Source: Laguncularia racemosa (Eukaryota; Streptophyta; Magnoliopsida; Myrtales; Combretaceae). From it: a DNA stretch of 64,000 nt. Below, piece after piece: positions 12,700-24,829 of this stretch; position 1 is the stretch's first letter; every line of letters begins with the position of its first letter. Both the position numbers and the translations under genes were made by a program. Location of the stretch: NCBI GenBank assembly GCA_037954665.1, contig JBBMOL010000118.1, positions 496,001 through 560,000 of the forward strand, in the 5' to 3' direction. The notes beneath the pieces were generated by a model, which saw only the letters and a list, made by a program, of their open reading frames with translations, was not told where the DNA came from and ran no database searches.

Positions 12700-13594
12700 G
12701 TTGTCCCCCACGGATTCCCCACTCTTGGCTCGGTGGCTTACCATTTAGTTTCCAACAATTCTCTTCCGTGTGCCTTGGTTTCTTACAATAAGTGCACCAG
12801 AGATTGTCTTTGCTCTCCTTAATCTGATTTTCCCTATTCGGGTATCTTGACGAGTTATTTTTTTTTTTTGTTTCTTAATGTTCTATTCTTGCAATCAGGG
12901 CTGACCCATCTGCTGTTTGGGATTCAAGCATAACAGCATGTCGGCTTTCTTCCACCTGTATCAGTGATATGGTCTCCTCTAGGGAGGGTGTTTCCTCTTT
13001 TCCAAGAATTTGGATTCGAACCTAGTCAAATTCCGGATTCAATCCAGCCAAAAAATCATAAACACGATCTTTTTCAATGAAGTTCTTCAAGATTGCAGCG
13101 TCTTCAGGATGTTTCATTTCAAAAACTTGATAATGATCAAGTTCTTGCCACAGATTTCGCAATATATTTGCATATTCTGTGACTGATTTGTCCCTTTGCT
13201 TAGTGGCTCCAATTTTGACTTTGATCTCATAAACTTGAGCAACATCATGGGCTTTTGAGTACGTGCGACGTAGGAAGTCCCATATCTCTTTTGTCATGTT
13301 GAAAAACATGCAAGTGTCACTTATTGTGGAATCCATTGAATCCCATAGCCACAACATTATCATTGAATCCTCTTCATCCCATGCATTGAAGGTGGGGTCA
13401 TCCTTTGTTGGTCCAATCCCAAGAAGATGATTGAGTTTCCCTTTGCCTTTGAGATAAGTTCGGGCAAATTGAGACCATTTTAGATAATTCTTCCCATTGA
13501 ATCTATAGGAGGCTCGGATATTCTGCAATTCTCCAATTTTTTGAGCATTATTGGAGTCTTCGAATGGTTTGGGGCTGTTGACAATTTCAGACAT
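12700..13594 (-). pseudogene. copia-2 gag (capsid and zinc knuckle)
   Basis: Starts MSEIVNSPKPFEDS and reads a UBN2-type gag closely resembling copia-1 gag (YRFNGKNYLKWSQF, WDEEDSMIM, KSVTEYANIL). The first 190 codons are open, then a TAG follows PEFD at about 13022. The frame continues to a CCHC knuckle, CTYCKKPRHTEENC, near 12760-12800. A second stop falls near 12877. The start is the first Met after the leader and primer site. Confidence 0.85.
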
Positions 13595-13826
13595 GGTGAC
13601 TAAGAAAGATGTTCAGCAATTAAGGCTGAAAAGATTAAGGCTGTCCGACTCAAAAAGATTATGAGTCTTAAAGCGTCTAAAGGGTTCAGCAATTAAGGCT
13701 GTTATACAAAAAAACATCTAAAGAGTAGTAGCTATTAAGGCCAAAAAATTCAGGTAAGACACCGCCCAGCAGTGACGGCTTGCTCAGAAAAGAAACTGTA
13801 GGAAAGGAGCCTAAGCTCTGATACCA

Positions 13827-14019
13827 TGAAGAAAAATATGAAGGAGAAATTTTTCTCTTGTATTTCCTCTTTACAACATCTTGTCTAATATAGAAGATTA
13901 CAAAGGATTAAAAAGGAAAACCTACAATTCATAGAAAGGTTATAATACATGATATTTCTAAAAATATCTTTTCTAAATATAAACAAATCTATATTATTTA
14001 CAGCTCATTTATTTCAATA
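13827..14019 (-). repeat. 5' LTR of copia-2
   Basis: 193 bp; its minus-strand end is ...TTTTTCTTCA. The primer-binding site TGGTATCAGAGC occupies 13815-13826. Confidence 0.9.
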
Positions 14020-15000
14020 ACGTCAAACTGGTTTGAATTAGCCCCTTTGTGAGCAAGTGTGTCACTTGTTGAAAGGTATATTGGGCATACAAAAAGTACA
14101 ATCATTTATTTTTTTTACTTTATAAAATGTTGGTCAACCTCAATATATTTGATGCGATCATGTTATATAGGATCATTAGCTTCATAGGCATCTCAAGTAG
14201 TCCATTTGATTCCTTTAGAATTTTCCTCAGCCACATCATCTCACAAACACCATTTGTCATAGAGCCATACTCTGCTTTAGAGTTTTACATGGATATGAGG
14301 TTATTAAAAAATGGTCTTTGCCAAACTTATTAGATGAGTGGGGTATGTTAAAAAAATAAAACTAAAGATGCACATAGGGACTGCACCTTCAAGTCTTTTG
14401 TATTGAAGGTGCTACAATTTCACCAGCTAAAAAAAATAAAATAAACTAAAAGCACACACAAAGTTTACACTTTCATTACTTTTGTACGAAAGGCACATAC
14501 ACTATATATGCCTTCAATAGAAATAAATGAACCAAGTGTATACACCTTCAATGGAAATAATTACTGTAAACACCTTCAATTCAATTTTTTTTTAACAGTG
14601 AATGTGCATACATGCCCTTATTCACTAAATTAGTTTCAAAAACACCATGTTTTAATAAAAATTTTCAAAAAGCCTCTATATCCGTAGAAAAACAATCTAC
14701 TTCAATACCACTCCAAGCTACTACACTCCATTTCTGACCCTCCAAATGACAAGGTCTCCTCAAACATTTGAAAAATATTTTAGAGAAATCTTCTGTTAAC
14801 CATTGAAGCTGCCCAGTCTATGTCAATAAATACCTCTATATTTCTTAACTCACTTTCTTGAATAACAATCCTTTTCCTAGGTTCTTTTCAAGTATCTCGA
14901 AATTCAACAAAAAGCATCAAGATGTTCTTGGCAAGCAGAATTCCGAATAGTGAAAGGAATTGGGAGTATTCTTTATCTCTTCCAATTTTTGGTTTTGCTC
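14020..15000 (-). mobile_element. copia-2b: decayed RNase H part of the old copia split by copia-2
   Basis: Minus-strand pieces in RNase H order: YLKRT and the GIY-DIDWAASM-like segment (about 14960-14820), GDLVIWR (about 14750), SKAEYGSMTNGVCEMMWLRKIL (about 14275-14205) and HDRIKYIEVDQHFIK (about 14160-14115). All are full of stops. They resume at 9039 beyond copia-2. A foreign AT-rich stretch interrupts them at about 14345-14650. Confidence 0.72.
14345..14650. repeat. AT-rich insertion with repeated ACCTTCAA motif
   Basis: The stretch has no coding potential and interrupts RNase H homology. ACCTTCAA or close variants recur near 14386, 14408 (reverse complement), 14513, 14547 and 14571. 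Similar motif-bearing sequence occurs near 49970-50110. Possibly a small non-autonomous DNA element; its ends are not defined. Confidence 0.4.
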
Positions 15001-15004
15001 CTGT

Positions 15005-16425
15005 AAATTGTAGAAGTATTTTTCTATATCTTTGATTCAATAATATACAATTTTATATATACGTAACTTAAACTATAAATGAGGGAAGGAAATAATTTTA
15101 AAAAGAGGAAAGAAATAATACAACTTATTCCTAATAATTTTAGAGCATAGATATTGATCATGCCCAGCTTGCCACAAAGATAATTAACCTGAAGTCTATG
15201 TAAAGCCTTTATAAAAAGATCTTCTAGTTGCTTTTCAGTCTTCATATATCCTATAGAGATTAAATTCTATTGTATCTTCTCTCAAATAAAATGACAATCA
15301 ATCTCAATGTGTATAGTTCGCTCATGGAAAATAAGATTAGATGCAATATGAAGTATAGCTTAGTTATCACATTACAACTTTGTTGGCATTGAAACCTTAA
15401 GCCCAACCAGTCAGTAACTAATATATCCATAACACTTCACAAGTAGATTGAGCCATAGCTCTATATCTACATACAACATCTTGTTTCTTACTCTTCCATG
15501 AAATAAAATTTCCACTGAAGAAAACATAATAGCCACTAATAAATTTCTTATACGTTTTAGATCCTACCTAGTCAGCATTTAAAAAATACTCTAAACCAAG
15601 ATTCTTATAGACTATACTTCGTTTAGGAGTACTCTTCAAATAACACAAAATATGTTCTAATGCAGCCCAATGATGAATTGCTAACAAAGACATAAATGGA
15701 CTCACAACACTAACAGAATATGCAATATTAGGATGAGTTATTATAAGATAGTTCAACTTTCATACTAATTTTCTATACCTCTTAGGATCATTAAATAAAT
15801 CTCCGTCTTTGGTGAGTTGTAAATTAGGTGGCAATGGAGTAATACATGGTTTCACACCTAAATTTCCTATCTCTATTAACAAATCAAGCACATATTTCTG
15901 TTGAGATAAGAAAATCCTTTCTTACTCCTCATCACCTCAACTCCCAAAAAATACTTCAAAGACCCAAAATCCTTAGTATGGAATTGGCTTTGAAGAAAGG
16001 TTTTCAAAGAAGATATTCCTACATCATCACTATTAGTAATAATGATATCATTCACAAACACAACAAGAAGGATAATGTCAGATAAAAAGAGTGTATAATA
16101 CAACAAATGATCAAATTTACTATTGGTCATTCCAAACCCCTCAATTGCCTTACTAAATTTGCTAAACCAAGCTCGAGGACTCTACTTCAAACCATATAGT
16201 AATTTCCAAAGATGACAAACTTTAACATTCTCCCCTTGAGCAACAAAACCAAGTGGTTGCTCCATATAGACTTCTTCCTGTAGATCACCGTGTAAGAAGG
16301 CATTCTTTATATCTAGCTAATACAATGGCCAATCATTAGCAGTTGCCAAAGACAAGAACCAATGAACAAATGTTAATTTAGCCACAAGATAGAAGGTATC
16401 AAAGTAATCGAAGAGTTGATGGTGG
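15005..16425 (-). mobile_element. copia-3: 5'-truncated copia fragment (RT, RNase H, 3' end)
   Basis: Minus-strand pieces: RT with DWPLYQLDIKNAFLHGDL (about 16320-16280), EQPLGFVAQGE (about 16260-16225), the catalytic box as FVND (about 16050-16060), RNase H (AYSVSVVSPFM, ILCYLKSTPKRSIVYK) and the C-terminus GKLGMINIYAL at 15175-15140. The last hundred or so bases down to 15005 probably hold LTR remnants. It resembles copia-E and copia-F more than copia-1. The 5' portion is missing; LINE-B1 lies beyond. Confidence 0.82.
15130..16425 (-). pseudogene. copia-3 RT/RNase H pseudogene
   Basis: Frames are interrupted at nearly every block. The longest open pieces are 16130-15876 and 15756-15568. 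The first catalytic Asp of the RT box reads Asn (codon AAT). In the sequence SKFSKAIEGFG-MTNSKFDHLLYY the family pattern is clear, so the assignment does not depend on the short frames alone. Confidence 0.78.
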
Positions 16426-16429
16426 AATA

Positions 16430-16463
16430 GAGAGATATAAAGCATAAGATAGAGAGATATAAA
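16430..16463. repeat. Short tandem duplication at the copia-3/LINE-B1 junction
   Basis: Two copies of about 20 bp, core ATAGAGAGATATAAA, sit exactly between the two element fragments, consistent with filler DNA at a rearranged junction. Confidence 0.55.
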
Positions 16464-17476
16464 ACATGGAAGAATTAAGTGTTGATGGTTTTCCATGCTT
16501 TGGTTGCACAAGAAACATGTTGTCTAGGTTGTAATTCTCCACTGGTTCTGTTTATCAAGAGTGTATAACTTGTTATTAATTGCAAGGCATAAGATAAAGC
16601 TATGTCTTAGGATGGATTTATTGTTCCATACTAATTTGGTCCTAGGCATAATGTTCCCAAGAGGCGTAAGTGTTGAATATGCACTCTTAATGGAGAAAAC
16701 ACCATTTGGAGATGGCCTCCACATAACTTTGTCTTCTAAAATTGGATTCGGACATACATTTGAAGGGATATTGAAACTGTTCCAAAACTGTCCTTAAGAT
16801 AAAGCCCATTCTCCATTCTCAATTAGGCTACAAACTTTGGCATTTTAGGATAGACCCGAGAAAGCTATTTCCCTTGCATTTATTATTTTATCCAACGGAC
16901 CTTATGGTAGCCAAAAGTCAGACCAAAGGGATATCGATAGGCCATTTCCCACTCTCCATTCAAGTAAGGGTCTTGCTTGATCCCTCAATTTTAAGAGTTT
17001 CTTCGAAGACCAAGAGCATGATAAAGGATTTTGATCGACCAGAAACTCCTTCCCTTTAGGAAGATAGTGTGTATCTAGTCCGCCCATATGCCTTTAACAC
17101 TATTGTTGCATAATTGCCATATGTGCTTAAGCTGAGCTGCTTTATTCCATCGTTCAAGTTGTGGCAATCCTAGACTCCCTTCAACTAAAGGAGTACAAAC
17201 CTTTTCCCATCTTATTTTAGCTTTAGTTGCAATGTTAGGTCTTCCACTCCAAAGAAAGTTCCTCATTAGCTCTTCTATTTTCCTTATGACTTTCTTTGGT
17301 AGTATAAATATTGAAGCCTAGAACACTTGCATTGCAAAGATAACCGAATTTAGAAGTTGGAGTCTCCCTGCATATGAAAGAAATTTGCTCGTCCAAGCTT
17401 CTAACCGCGATGCTATTTTTGATACCAGCAAGTCATAGTCCTCCCTTTTAATTTAGTTGAAATGAGAAGAACCCCT
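16464..17476 (-). mobile_element. LINE-B1: internal fragment of an L1-like LINE
   Basis: Minus strand reads the RT thumb to the zf-RVT region: NFLWSGRPNIATKAKIRW (about 17260-17210), PQLERWNKAAQLKHIW (about 17165-17115), MWRPSPNGVFSIKSAYSTL (about 16724-16665). Both ends are truncated. At 17476 LINE sequence switches abruptly to copia-4, and the 3' tail is absent. It is one of five members of the same LINE family here (B1-B5). Confidence 0.85.
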
Positions 17477-18440
17477 CAAAAACGTAAAAATGTAAAGAGT
17501 GGCATTTTTATGTCACAAGGAAAGTACACTCTTGATTTATTGCAGGAGACCTATAAACTAGCATGCAAACCAATAGCAAATCCTCTAAAGATACAATTGG
17601 AAGAGCAAAGTAGGTTAAGAATCATTGTAGACAAAGCATCTAAGACTTATTGGTAGACTCATCTACTTATCTCTTACCAAGTCAAACATAGCCTCTACTT
17701 TGAACTTGACAAGTCAATTTATGTCATCCTCCAACAAAGCAACACATGGAGGCAGTTACCTATATTTTAAAATACTAAAGGTATATTATTTAGGAAATGT
17801 GAGAATAGATCCATAGAGGGGTTTGTAGATGCTAATTAAGCTAGCAATCATGAGGATCATAAGTCAACTTCAAGTTAGTGCACTAAAGTATAAGGAAATT
17901 TAGTGACTTAAAGAAGCAAGAAATAAGTTGCAGTGTCAAGAAGTACGGCTGAAGCCAAATTTGCACCATCATTCATGGAATTTGTGAAGTAATTTAGGTA
18001 CAAAAAATAATGAAGGACATTCACAAGACATACTCTAAACCTATAAGAGCCTATAGTGACAATAGCTTAACTATCAACTTTATTAAGAATCTCATGCATC
18101 ATAATTGCACAAAATATGTTCACAATGATAAAGAATTCATCACATCTAAGATTGAAGAGGGAAATAGCAACCTACAATTCATTCCTACAAGACTAAAAGA
18201 TGCTGATTTGTTTACCAAATCATTAAGTCCAATTGTGAGTCTATATCACGCATGCTCGAAATAATTAATATCTATTCCTAAGCTTGAGGGGGAATATTAA
18301 AAGATTTATTTATATTTTCCATTATTCCTTGGTAAAGTTAGTGGTTGAATAGACTTTGTAGGTTGGTAGAAGTAATGTTGTAGGATAGTTAGGGCTTATT
18401 CAATAATAAATGTGTTTACCAACTATACTAAGACTGCCAA
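17477..18440 (+). mobile_element. copia-4: 3' fragment of a copia element (RNase H and probable LTR)
   Basis: Plus strand reads KSGIFMSQGKYTLDLL (about 17500-17545), then degraded RNase H (GFVDAN near 17820, SRSTAEAKF near 17935, RAYSDNSLTINFIKNLMHHN near 18045-18105, DADLFTKSL near 18205). A purine-rich GAGGGGGAA (18284-18292) precedes probable LTR sequence. Multiple stops make it non-functional. No matching second LTR is seen. Confidence 0.78.
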
Positions 18441-18726
18441 TCAATAAAGCATTTTATATACATACACAATGTCTTCAAATATAAATTCCACATTATATTT
18501 CTTCAAAATGCAACAAAGCAAAACACTTTTAAGGAGTTGTAGGCATGAGTCAAGTTGTAGGCAATTTTTCTAGATATTTTTTTTTTTTTTTTGATAATTC
18601 ATAATTTATTAATCCAAAAAAGGTATACAATTGTCAAAAGGATAGATAAAATTACATCACGAGTACATATAGAGGCAAAAACCTCAAATCATAAAGGTGA
18701 ATGAATTGATACAAGGGATAACTCTT

Positions 18727-21700
18727 TCATGATACAAGGGTAGTATAGGCTCTAATTTGATGGGCTAAAAAGCTCGAACTAGGATGACTACTGCCTAGAG
18801 GTACTTCGTTGCGGGTTCTCCATATGCAATAGACTGCAGTGGCTAGAACCGCCCTCCATGTGTGAAGGATAGGAGTTGAGGACTCAAAAAGAAGGCAAGC
18901 ATCATAGGAAATGACAGACCAATTCCCATATCTAGGATGTATATCCACAATTAACGAAAAGGTGAGAGTGATCTTCCAAACCCTACTGACAGAGAAAGCA
19001 AGTTGCAGAGGTAGCAATTCCTCAAGAGACTAGCTTGTCAAGAGTTGATAATTTACCCACCCAGGCCAACCATAGTATAAAGGAGTGCCTAGGTAGAGAA
19101 GTCTTGCTCCATATGATTTTGTGCCAAGGCACAATAGTACCTAGAGGGTTGAGGAAATTGTAGCCACTCCTGATACTGTAATCCCCTGATGTAGAGTGGA
19201 TTTAGTGAAACTAGTTAGATGTTGAGGTGTTCAGTTAGAAGTGAGCCAAGATGTGAATATCTGACCATAATGGGTTGGCTAGTAATCGCCAAGTGTTATT
19301 TTCCATCAAAGAACAAAGTTTAGTCATCAATGGGAAGCCTGACCTCCAGATCTAGCTTATACTATATATTGTATCCAATGAACCTATTGGAAGCCAATAA
19401 TCCGTCCATAGTGAGATGGACAAGCCGTCATTAGGTTCCCATTGAAAGCTGCTTCAAGCCAAGCACCTTAATTTTAGCAACTTCTTCCAGGACTAAGAGC
19501 AAATGGCTGGTACATGTGATGACCAGAAGCTTCTACCCTTCAATAGGGTAGAGTGCACAAAATCTGGCCATAAACTCTTGAGGCCATATTTATAGAGGTG
19601 CCCTATATGCTTTATTTGTATGGCTTTGTTCCAAAGGTAGAGATTTAGGATTCCTAGTCCTCCACATTTCACGAGTTTGCACACTTCAGTCCACTTAACC
19701 TTGGCCTTGGAGTAAGTATTAGGTTTTTCACTCCACAAGAAATTTCGAAGGAGTTCTTTGATTTTTGTGATTATAGCCTTAGGAAGTAGAAATATAAAGC
19801 TCTAAAAAACCTACATTGAAGAGAGAACAGACTTGACTAGCTGTAGCCTACTTGCATAAGAGAGATATCGATGTCTAAGAGTTGACATGAGCTAAGATGC
19901 GTTCCAGGAGGGCATCACAATCCTCTTTCTTAAGCTTTGTGGAGAGAAGTGAAACACCGAGGTAACGCATTGGGAGTTTGCTCTCTTGGAATTGAGTAAT
20001 CCGTAGGATATTCTCCTTGGTCATTATAGGGACATGGGAGAAAATTTTGCTACTTTTGTTGTAGTTGGCTACCAAACCAAAGAGCGAGTGAAAGTATTTG
20101 AGAGTATCCTTAAATAGCAAAGTAGGGTCAGCATCGCCTTTTACAAAGATAAGAAGGTTATCTGCAAAACAAAGATGGGTTAGCCATTCAAGTTTACATC
20201 TCCAATGGAAGGAGAAGTTAGGATTGAGTGTGAGTCTCCACAATAGGGTGGAAAGAACCTCCATGCCGATCACGAATACGTATGATGAAATGGGATCCCC
20301 TTGCCTTAGCCCTCTTTTACTAGCAAAATAATTCGTCAATTCTCTATTAATGTTTATAGAGAATTTAGGGATAGAGATGCACTATTCTATGAGGGTGCAG
20401 AAGTGAGAAGGGAATTGCATGGCTTTAAGCACTTCCAGTAGAAAATCCCATCTTATAGAGTCATATGCTTTCTAAAGGTCCACTTTTAGTATACAACAAG
20501 GAGCACCTTTTTGTGAGTGATATCCGGCCATCAATTCTAGTAATATGAAGATATTATCTGTTATCCGATGCCTTGGAACAAAAACAGCTTGTTCTCTTCC
20601 AATTAAAGAAGGTAGAACATTTTTTAGATGCATTGCAAGTATTTTGGAAATTGCTTTGTAGAGTACATTGTAGCAAGCGATAGGATGAAATTCTCCCAAT
20701 CTAGAAGGATTAGTTGTCTTCGAGACTAGAGAAATGATGATAGAATTAATCTCCTAGAGTAGGTGCCCTGTAGTTAGAAATTCCCTTACTGCAGCAAACA
20801 CATCACTTCCTAGAATCTCCCATGTCTCATTGAAAAATCTAGTTATGTACCCATCCGGCCTAGGTGCCTTCTCATTTGCTTGGGAAAATAAGCCCCTCTT
20901 GATTTCCTCATTTGAGGATGGTGCGCTCAATTCTTCCTTCTATTGGTCAGATAGCTTTCGAGACACTAAGTTGTGAACCTCTTCAAGGTTAATGGGGGAG
21001 TAGGAACTATTATAAAGTTGTTGAAAATGCAAAATAGCTAAGTCCTTGACCTCTGTTTCCCCTACTACCTCACTTCCATCCTCCTTTGATAACCTATACA
21101 AGGCACTTTTGTTGTGAAGGTTCCTCATGGCCCTATGGAAGAAAGAAGTATTTTTGTGTCCCAATCTCACAGCTAGTTTGTTCTAGATTTCTATTTGAAA
21201 ATACATTCTTTGGCTCCCCTAAGTAAGTAATACTTTTTGAAAGTCGTCCTCCCCTCTTCCATGCATGATGTGTCTCCAACGCCTTGTATGGAAGATTGTA
21301 GCTGATGGAGGGTGTTCCTAGCCAACTATACTTGGTTAGAAATGTGAGAGAACTTAGAACGGTTTAGGTGCTTTAGCTCATGTTTCAACAATTTGAGCTT
21401 CTAAACCATCTGAAACATTTTTGAACCAAGGATCTCGTTGTTCCATGTATTGATGACAATGTCTTGAAAGCGTTCATGCTCAATCCAAAAGTTAAAAAAC
21501 TTAAAAGGCAACTTCCTAGTGCTAGGCCTAAAGTCCATACATGTGATGGCTAGGGAGTGATCTGATAGTGCGGGGGGAACGAACTTGGCCTAGGTTCTTC
21601 AGAACACATCCAACCACTAGTGGTTTACTAAACTCTATCAAGCTTCCTCAAGATTGGATTATGTTCCTGACAGTTGGTTCAAGTAAAAAAATCTCTAGAA

Positions 21701-22225
21701 TATCGTAAATCCTCTAGCTTAGAGTTGGCTAAACAAATCTGGAAATTATTCATTGCCATTGTGATCCGAGTTCTTCCCCCAAGTTTTTCCGATGGGTACC
21801 TCGTTATGTTGAAATCACCAAGTACCAACCATGGGCTCATGGCTATAGTCAAGGCCAAGGCCTCTAAGTTTTCCAAAAGGGATTTTCTTTGTCTATCATT
21901 ATTTGAGCCACAAACGAATGTGACGAAAAGAGGAGTGTTTGTTTCTAGGTTTTTGGCCACACAATGTATGTATTGCACATTTTCCTCCTCAATTCAAACA
22001 TCCCAGTCTCTCGAATTCTAGACCAACCACATACACTTCCGAGTAAACCGATTTATCGCTACTTACCACCTTGGTCTCAAAATGTTATGAATAAAGATTT
22101 CATTTAAGGGGTTGACCTTGGTTTCAAATAGCCCTATGAAGGAAATCTTATTGGTTTTGCACGCCCTTTTGACTTCTACAACTTTTATAGGGTCGTTGAA
22201 CCCTCTTATATTCCATATTCCACTT
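18727..22225 (-). pseudogene. LINE-C ORF2 (endonuclease-reverse transcriptase), broken
   Basis: Order on the minus strand: GIWNIRGFNDPIK (about 22220), endonuclease motifs FETKV (about 22135), VLGDFNITRY (about 21815-21785) and LSDHS (about 21555); then RT with RGLRQGDPIS (about 20315-20290) and the catalytic box FADN instead of FADD at about 20165-20155; then KVKWTEVCK and the zf-RVT/CIWRTRN end near 18800. Stops and frameshifts separate the blocks. Endonuclease residues look intact, but loss of the second RT aspartate alone would stop priming at nicked target DNA. Confidence 0.87.
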
Positions 22226-22249
22226 GGTTGCTGTCAGGGGTCATATTAA

Positions 22250-23911
22250 TTTGTACTAGGAGTTTGTTTAATGGGGTGTTTTCAAACTCCTCACTTTCTT
22301 CCGTGCTTACCCTTACGGGCTATACTTGATTAGTAGCTAATGGAGTCGGGTCGCTAGTTGCTTACAATTGGTTGGGAGATTCGGAAATGAAGAAAAATCA
22401 TGTATGCCCTGGTGGGGGGAATGGGTTTGATGCAAGCTTGCAGTGGCCTCATCAGCTCCATCCTCAACCTCCATTTCGCCATTAGAACTGACACCTCCAG
22501 CTTCAATGATAGGATTCTTGTCAAGAGAATGGGTAGCATCCTCAGCCATAACTTCTATCAGGCTCACTTCATCATCCATCTAAGCTACACTTTCCCCACA
22601 CGCAGGTTGCTTCAATTTCAACGATGACAAAACCTCCTCACTTGATCCAACACGAGCTTAGGTTGGTGGAGACTTAGGTGTAGAGCTGGGTCCAACATTA
22701 TTGGCTTAGGTTTGCTGCTTGCTTTTGCCACTATGGCTCAATTGTACCCACTAGTTGTCCTTAGGTTTGGAGCTTCCAGAAGTTGGTTGTGGATCTAGGT
22801 TGCACATCTAGTTGCAAGAACGACCTAACACCTTACAAATGCAACACTTGGGTGGGAGCCATTGATACTCTATCTATATATTAGCCAAGGAGCCATCGAG
22901 TTTTTCCACTTCTACCTAGGTTATCAGATTTTCCCTTGCGTCAATCTCAACTAAGACGCGAGCTTGGTTGGCTCTCTACCTAGTAGTTGTGAGTGTGTCA
23001 GCCTTAATTGGAGAACCTATTCCATGCGAGTGAGGAATTTGGCTAATATTAGCCCATATTAGGACATGCGTAGGTTGGGGTTTGTCCAATGACATTCCCC
23101 TCCTCCATCGTTAGAGAATGAGAAAATGTCGAGAAAAATACCATGTTTTCTCAAGAATAGAGGAGACATCTTTGTCCCTAGCGAAATGGAAGTAATAGAA
23201 CCCCTCTTTGTTGGCTAATACATTGATGAGTCCAAGGTCCTTCCAAAGCCAAAATGCCGTCGCATAAACCAAAGAGAATGGCATTTTATGCCTGAGGAAG
23301 TAGCCAACCAAGGTGGAGCTCTAGTAATCTATGCCTTCATCTTCCACCGTCTTCGGAATCCGTACCCTAGGGACAATTCCTTTCTTCACCAGAGGGATGA
23401 ATCGAAGCTTGAACTTCAGAATTGGGGCTGCCTCTTAGGGATTACACACATTTGCAAAGGACTTGGTTGAGTGTGGGTTGGGACCTAGAGGTTTTTTCAG
23501 GTGGTTTTCTGCCTCTATTTTGTCAATGAGTTCGTTTGCTTCATCTAAGGTAGCATTACCAAATGTGGCAAAGCTACTGGTAGTAAATTTCACTCAGACG
23601 TTGTCTAGGGCTATGGGGTCAGCATTGAATTTACTCATTCCTCCAGTTAGTGTGTCCTTTTGGTCAAAAGCACAAGGCTCCAAAATGCCACTTTTGTGTA
23701 ACTGCTTTTGGCCATCTTCAACAGGGTAAAAAGATACTTTTGCTTTTTCCCTTTTTTGGTCAACTGGGAAAACCACCTTCGGAGCCGTGTCTAATGGGCA
23801 AGACTCCAGATTTGCAAAGAATGATAAAGGAAAATGATCTCCGAATGTGCTCTGGCGTCTTGGGGGGAACCTAGTGGATGACTCCGAGCATTGAACAAAC
23901 CCTCCCCTCAT
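22250..23911 (-). pseudogene. LINE-C ORF1 (DUF4283-like, zinc-knuckle RNA-binding protein), broken
   Basis: The minus strand gives VGYFLRHKMPFSLVYATAFWLWKDLGLIN, then KEGFYYFHFARDKDVSSILEKTWYF at about 23308-23130, the DUF4283 pattern of plant LINE ORF1 proteins. It continues through VEIDAREN (about 22960-22930) to a Cys-rich patch, PPKCCICKVLGRSC (about 22860-22815), and a charged, low-complexity tail to 22337. ORF1 would coat the LINE RNA. Several stops interrupt it. (The quoted pattern is split by a stretch not shown.). Confidence 0.78.
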
Positions 23912-24078
23912 TAGGTCCAGTGAAGCAAATTAAGGTAAGAAGGAAGTAGGAATAGACGTGAGGTTTATGTGTTTATTTAAGCCTAAAAGAAGTAGTCTTT
24001 TAGTGGGGTTAGGGGATGGTTTTAAAGAGAGGAAAGAGCATTTTCTCTATCTAACCATGTGTAACGTTACTCGATATT

Positions 24079-24811
24079 GTTAATTTTGTAATTTCATTCA
24101 ACCAAAAAGAGATTTACATCCACAAAGCGATTATTGGGCATTGCCCACTATTTACAAACTTTTGTTAAGTGTAATGACCCCATATTTAATTCAATCTATA
24201 TGCTATATATTGCTTTCACTATTATCTTTTATTTGAATACGTAAATATAATTCAAAATAAGTTTAGCTAAGCCATTTGTACCAGGGGTTCTATACCCTAG
24301 ACGAGTTGATTTCCTTGCACGCCAAATACAGTAGACTGCAGCTGCTAACGCAGATTTCCATTCTTCTATCTACTGGTTTGATGGGGCACTTTATAGAACA
24401 TCTAATACCTACCGCCACGAAGTATGGGGCGTTGACCATCCCAACTTAGACATTACTTCTTTCCATACTACTGATGAAAAGGAGCATTGAAAGAATAAAT
24501 GTTGATGGTTTTCCATGCTTTAGTTGCACAAGAAACATGTTATTTGGTTTATAACTCCCCATTAGTTCAATTTATGAAGAGTATATAACTTGCCATTAAT
24601 TGTAAGCCATAAGATAAAACTATGACTTCTTGTTCCATAGTAATTTGGTTTAAGGCATAGTATTACCGGTAGGCTTAAGTGTTGAATATGCACTCTTGAT
24701 AGTGAAGACACCATTTGGAGATGGTCTCCATATAAGTTTGTCTTTTACAACTTGATTTAGGCAAATATTTTGAGGGATATTGAAATTGTTCCAAAACTGT
24801 CCTTAAGGTAA
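24079..24811 (-). mobile_element. LINE-B5: short 3' fragment of LINE-B family
   Basis: Starts (plus coordinates) with the LINE-B 3' end GTTAATTTTGTAATTTC and reads back to about the ...NNFNIPQN region near 24790, where similarity stops at the copia-5 remnant. The usual T run is missing, unlike LINE-B2 and B3. It is 5'-truncated and non-coding. Confidence 0.82.
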
Positions 24812-24829
24812 AAATTTTCATTTAATACT

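Larger units (their letters stand above)
9040..14019 (-). mobile_element. copia-2: Ty1/copia retrotransposon nested in copia-2b
   Basis: Two LTRs, 9040-9233 and 13827-14019, are near-identical by eye. On the minus strand the 5' LTR (13827-14019) is followed by the primer site TGGTATCAGAGC, then gag, protease, integrase, RT and RNase H. A G-rich tract precedes the 3' LTR (9234-9240). Flanks TCGTC (left) and ACGTC (right) suggest a 5-bp target duplication with one change. Both flanks belong to the same older copia, so copia-2 is the younger insertion. It lies in the same sense as the host gene. Confidence 0.93.
18577..24078 (-). mobile_element. LINE-C: near full-length L1-like LINE
   Basis: The 3' poly(A) appears as a T run at 18577-18594. 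ORF2 (endonuclease, RT, zf-RVT) covers about 22225-18727 and ORF1 about 23911-22250, followed by about 150 bp that may be 5' UTR. The hexamer GATATT sits at both presumed ends (about 18574 and 24073), a possible short target duplication. At about 5.5 kb this is the most complete LINE wholly inside the window. It is distinct in sequence from LINE-A and LINE-B. Confidence 0.87.
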
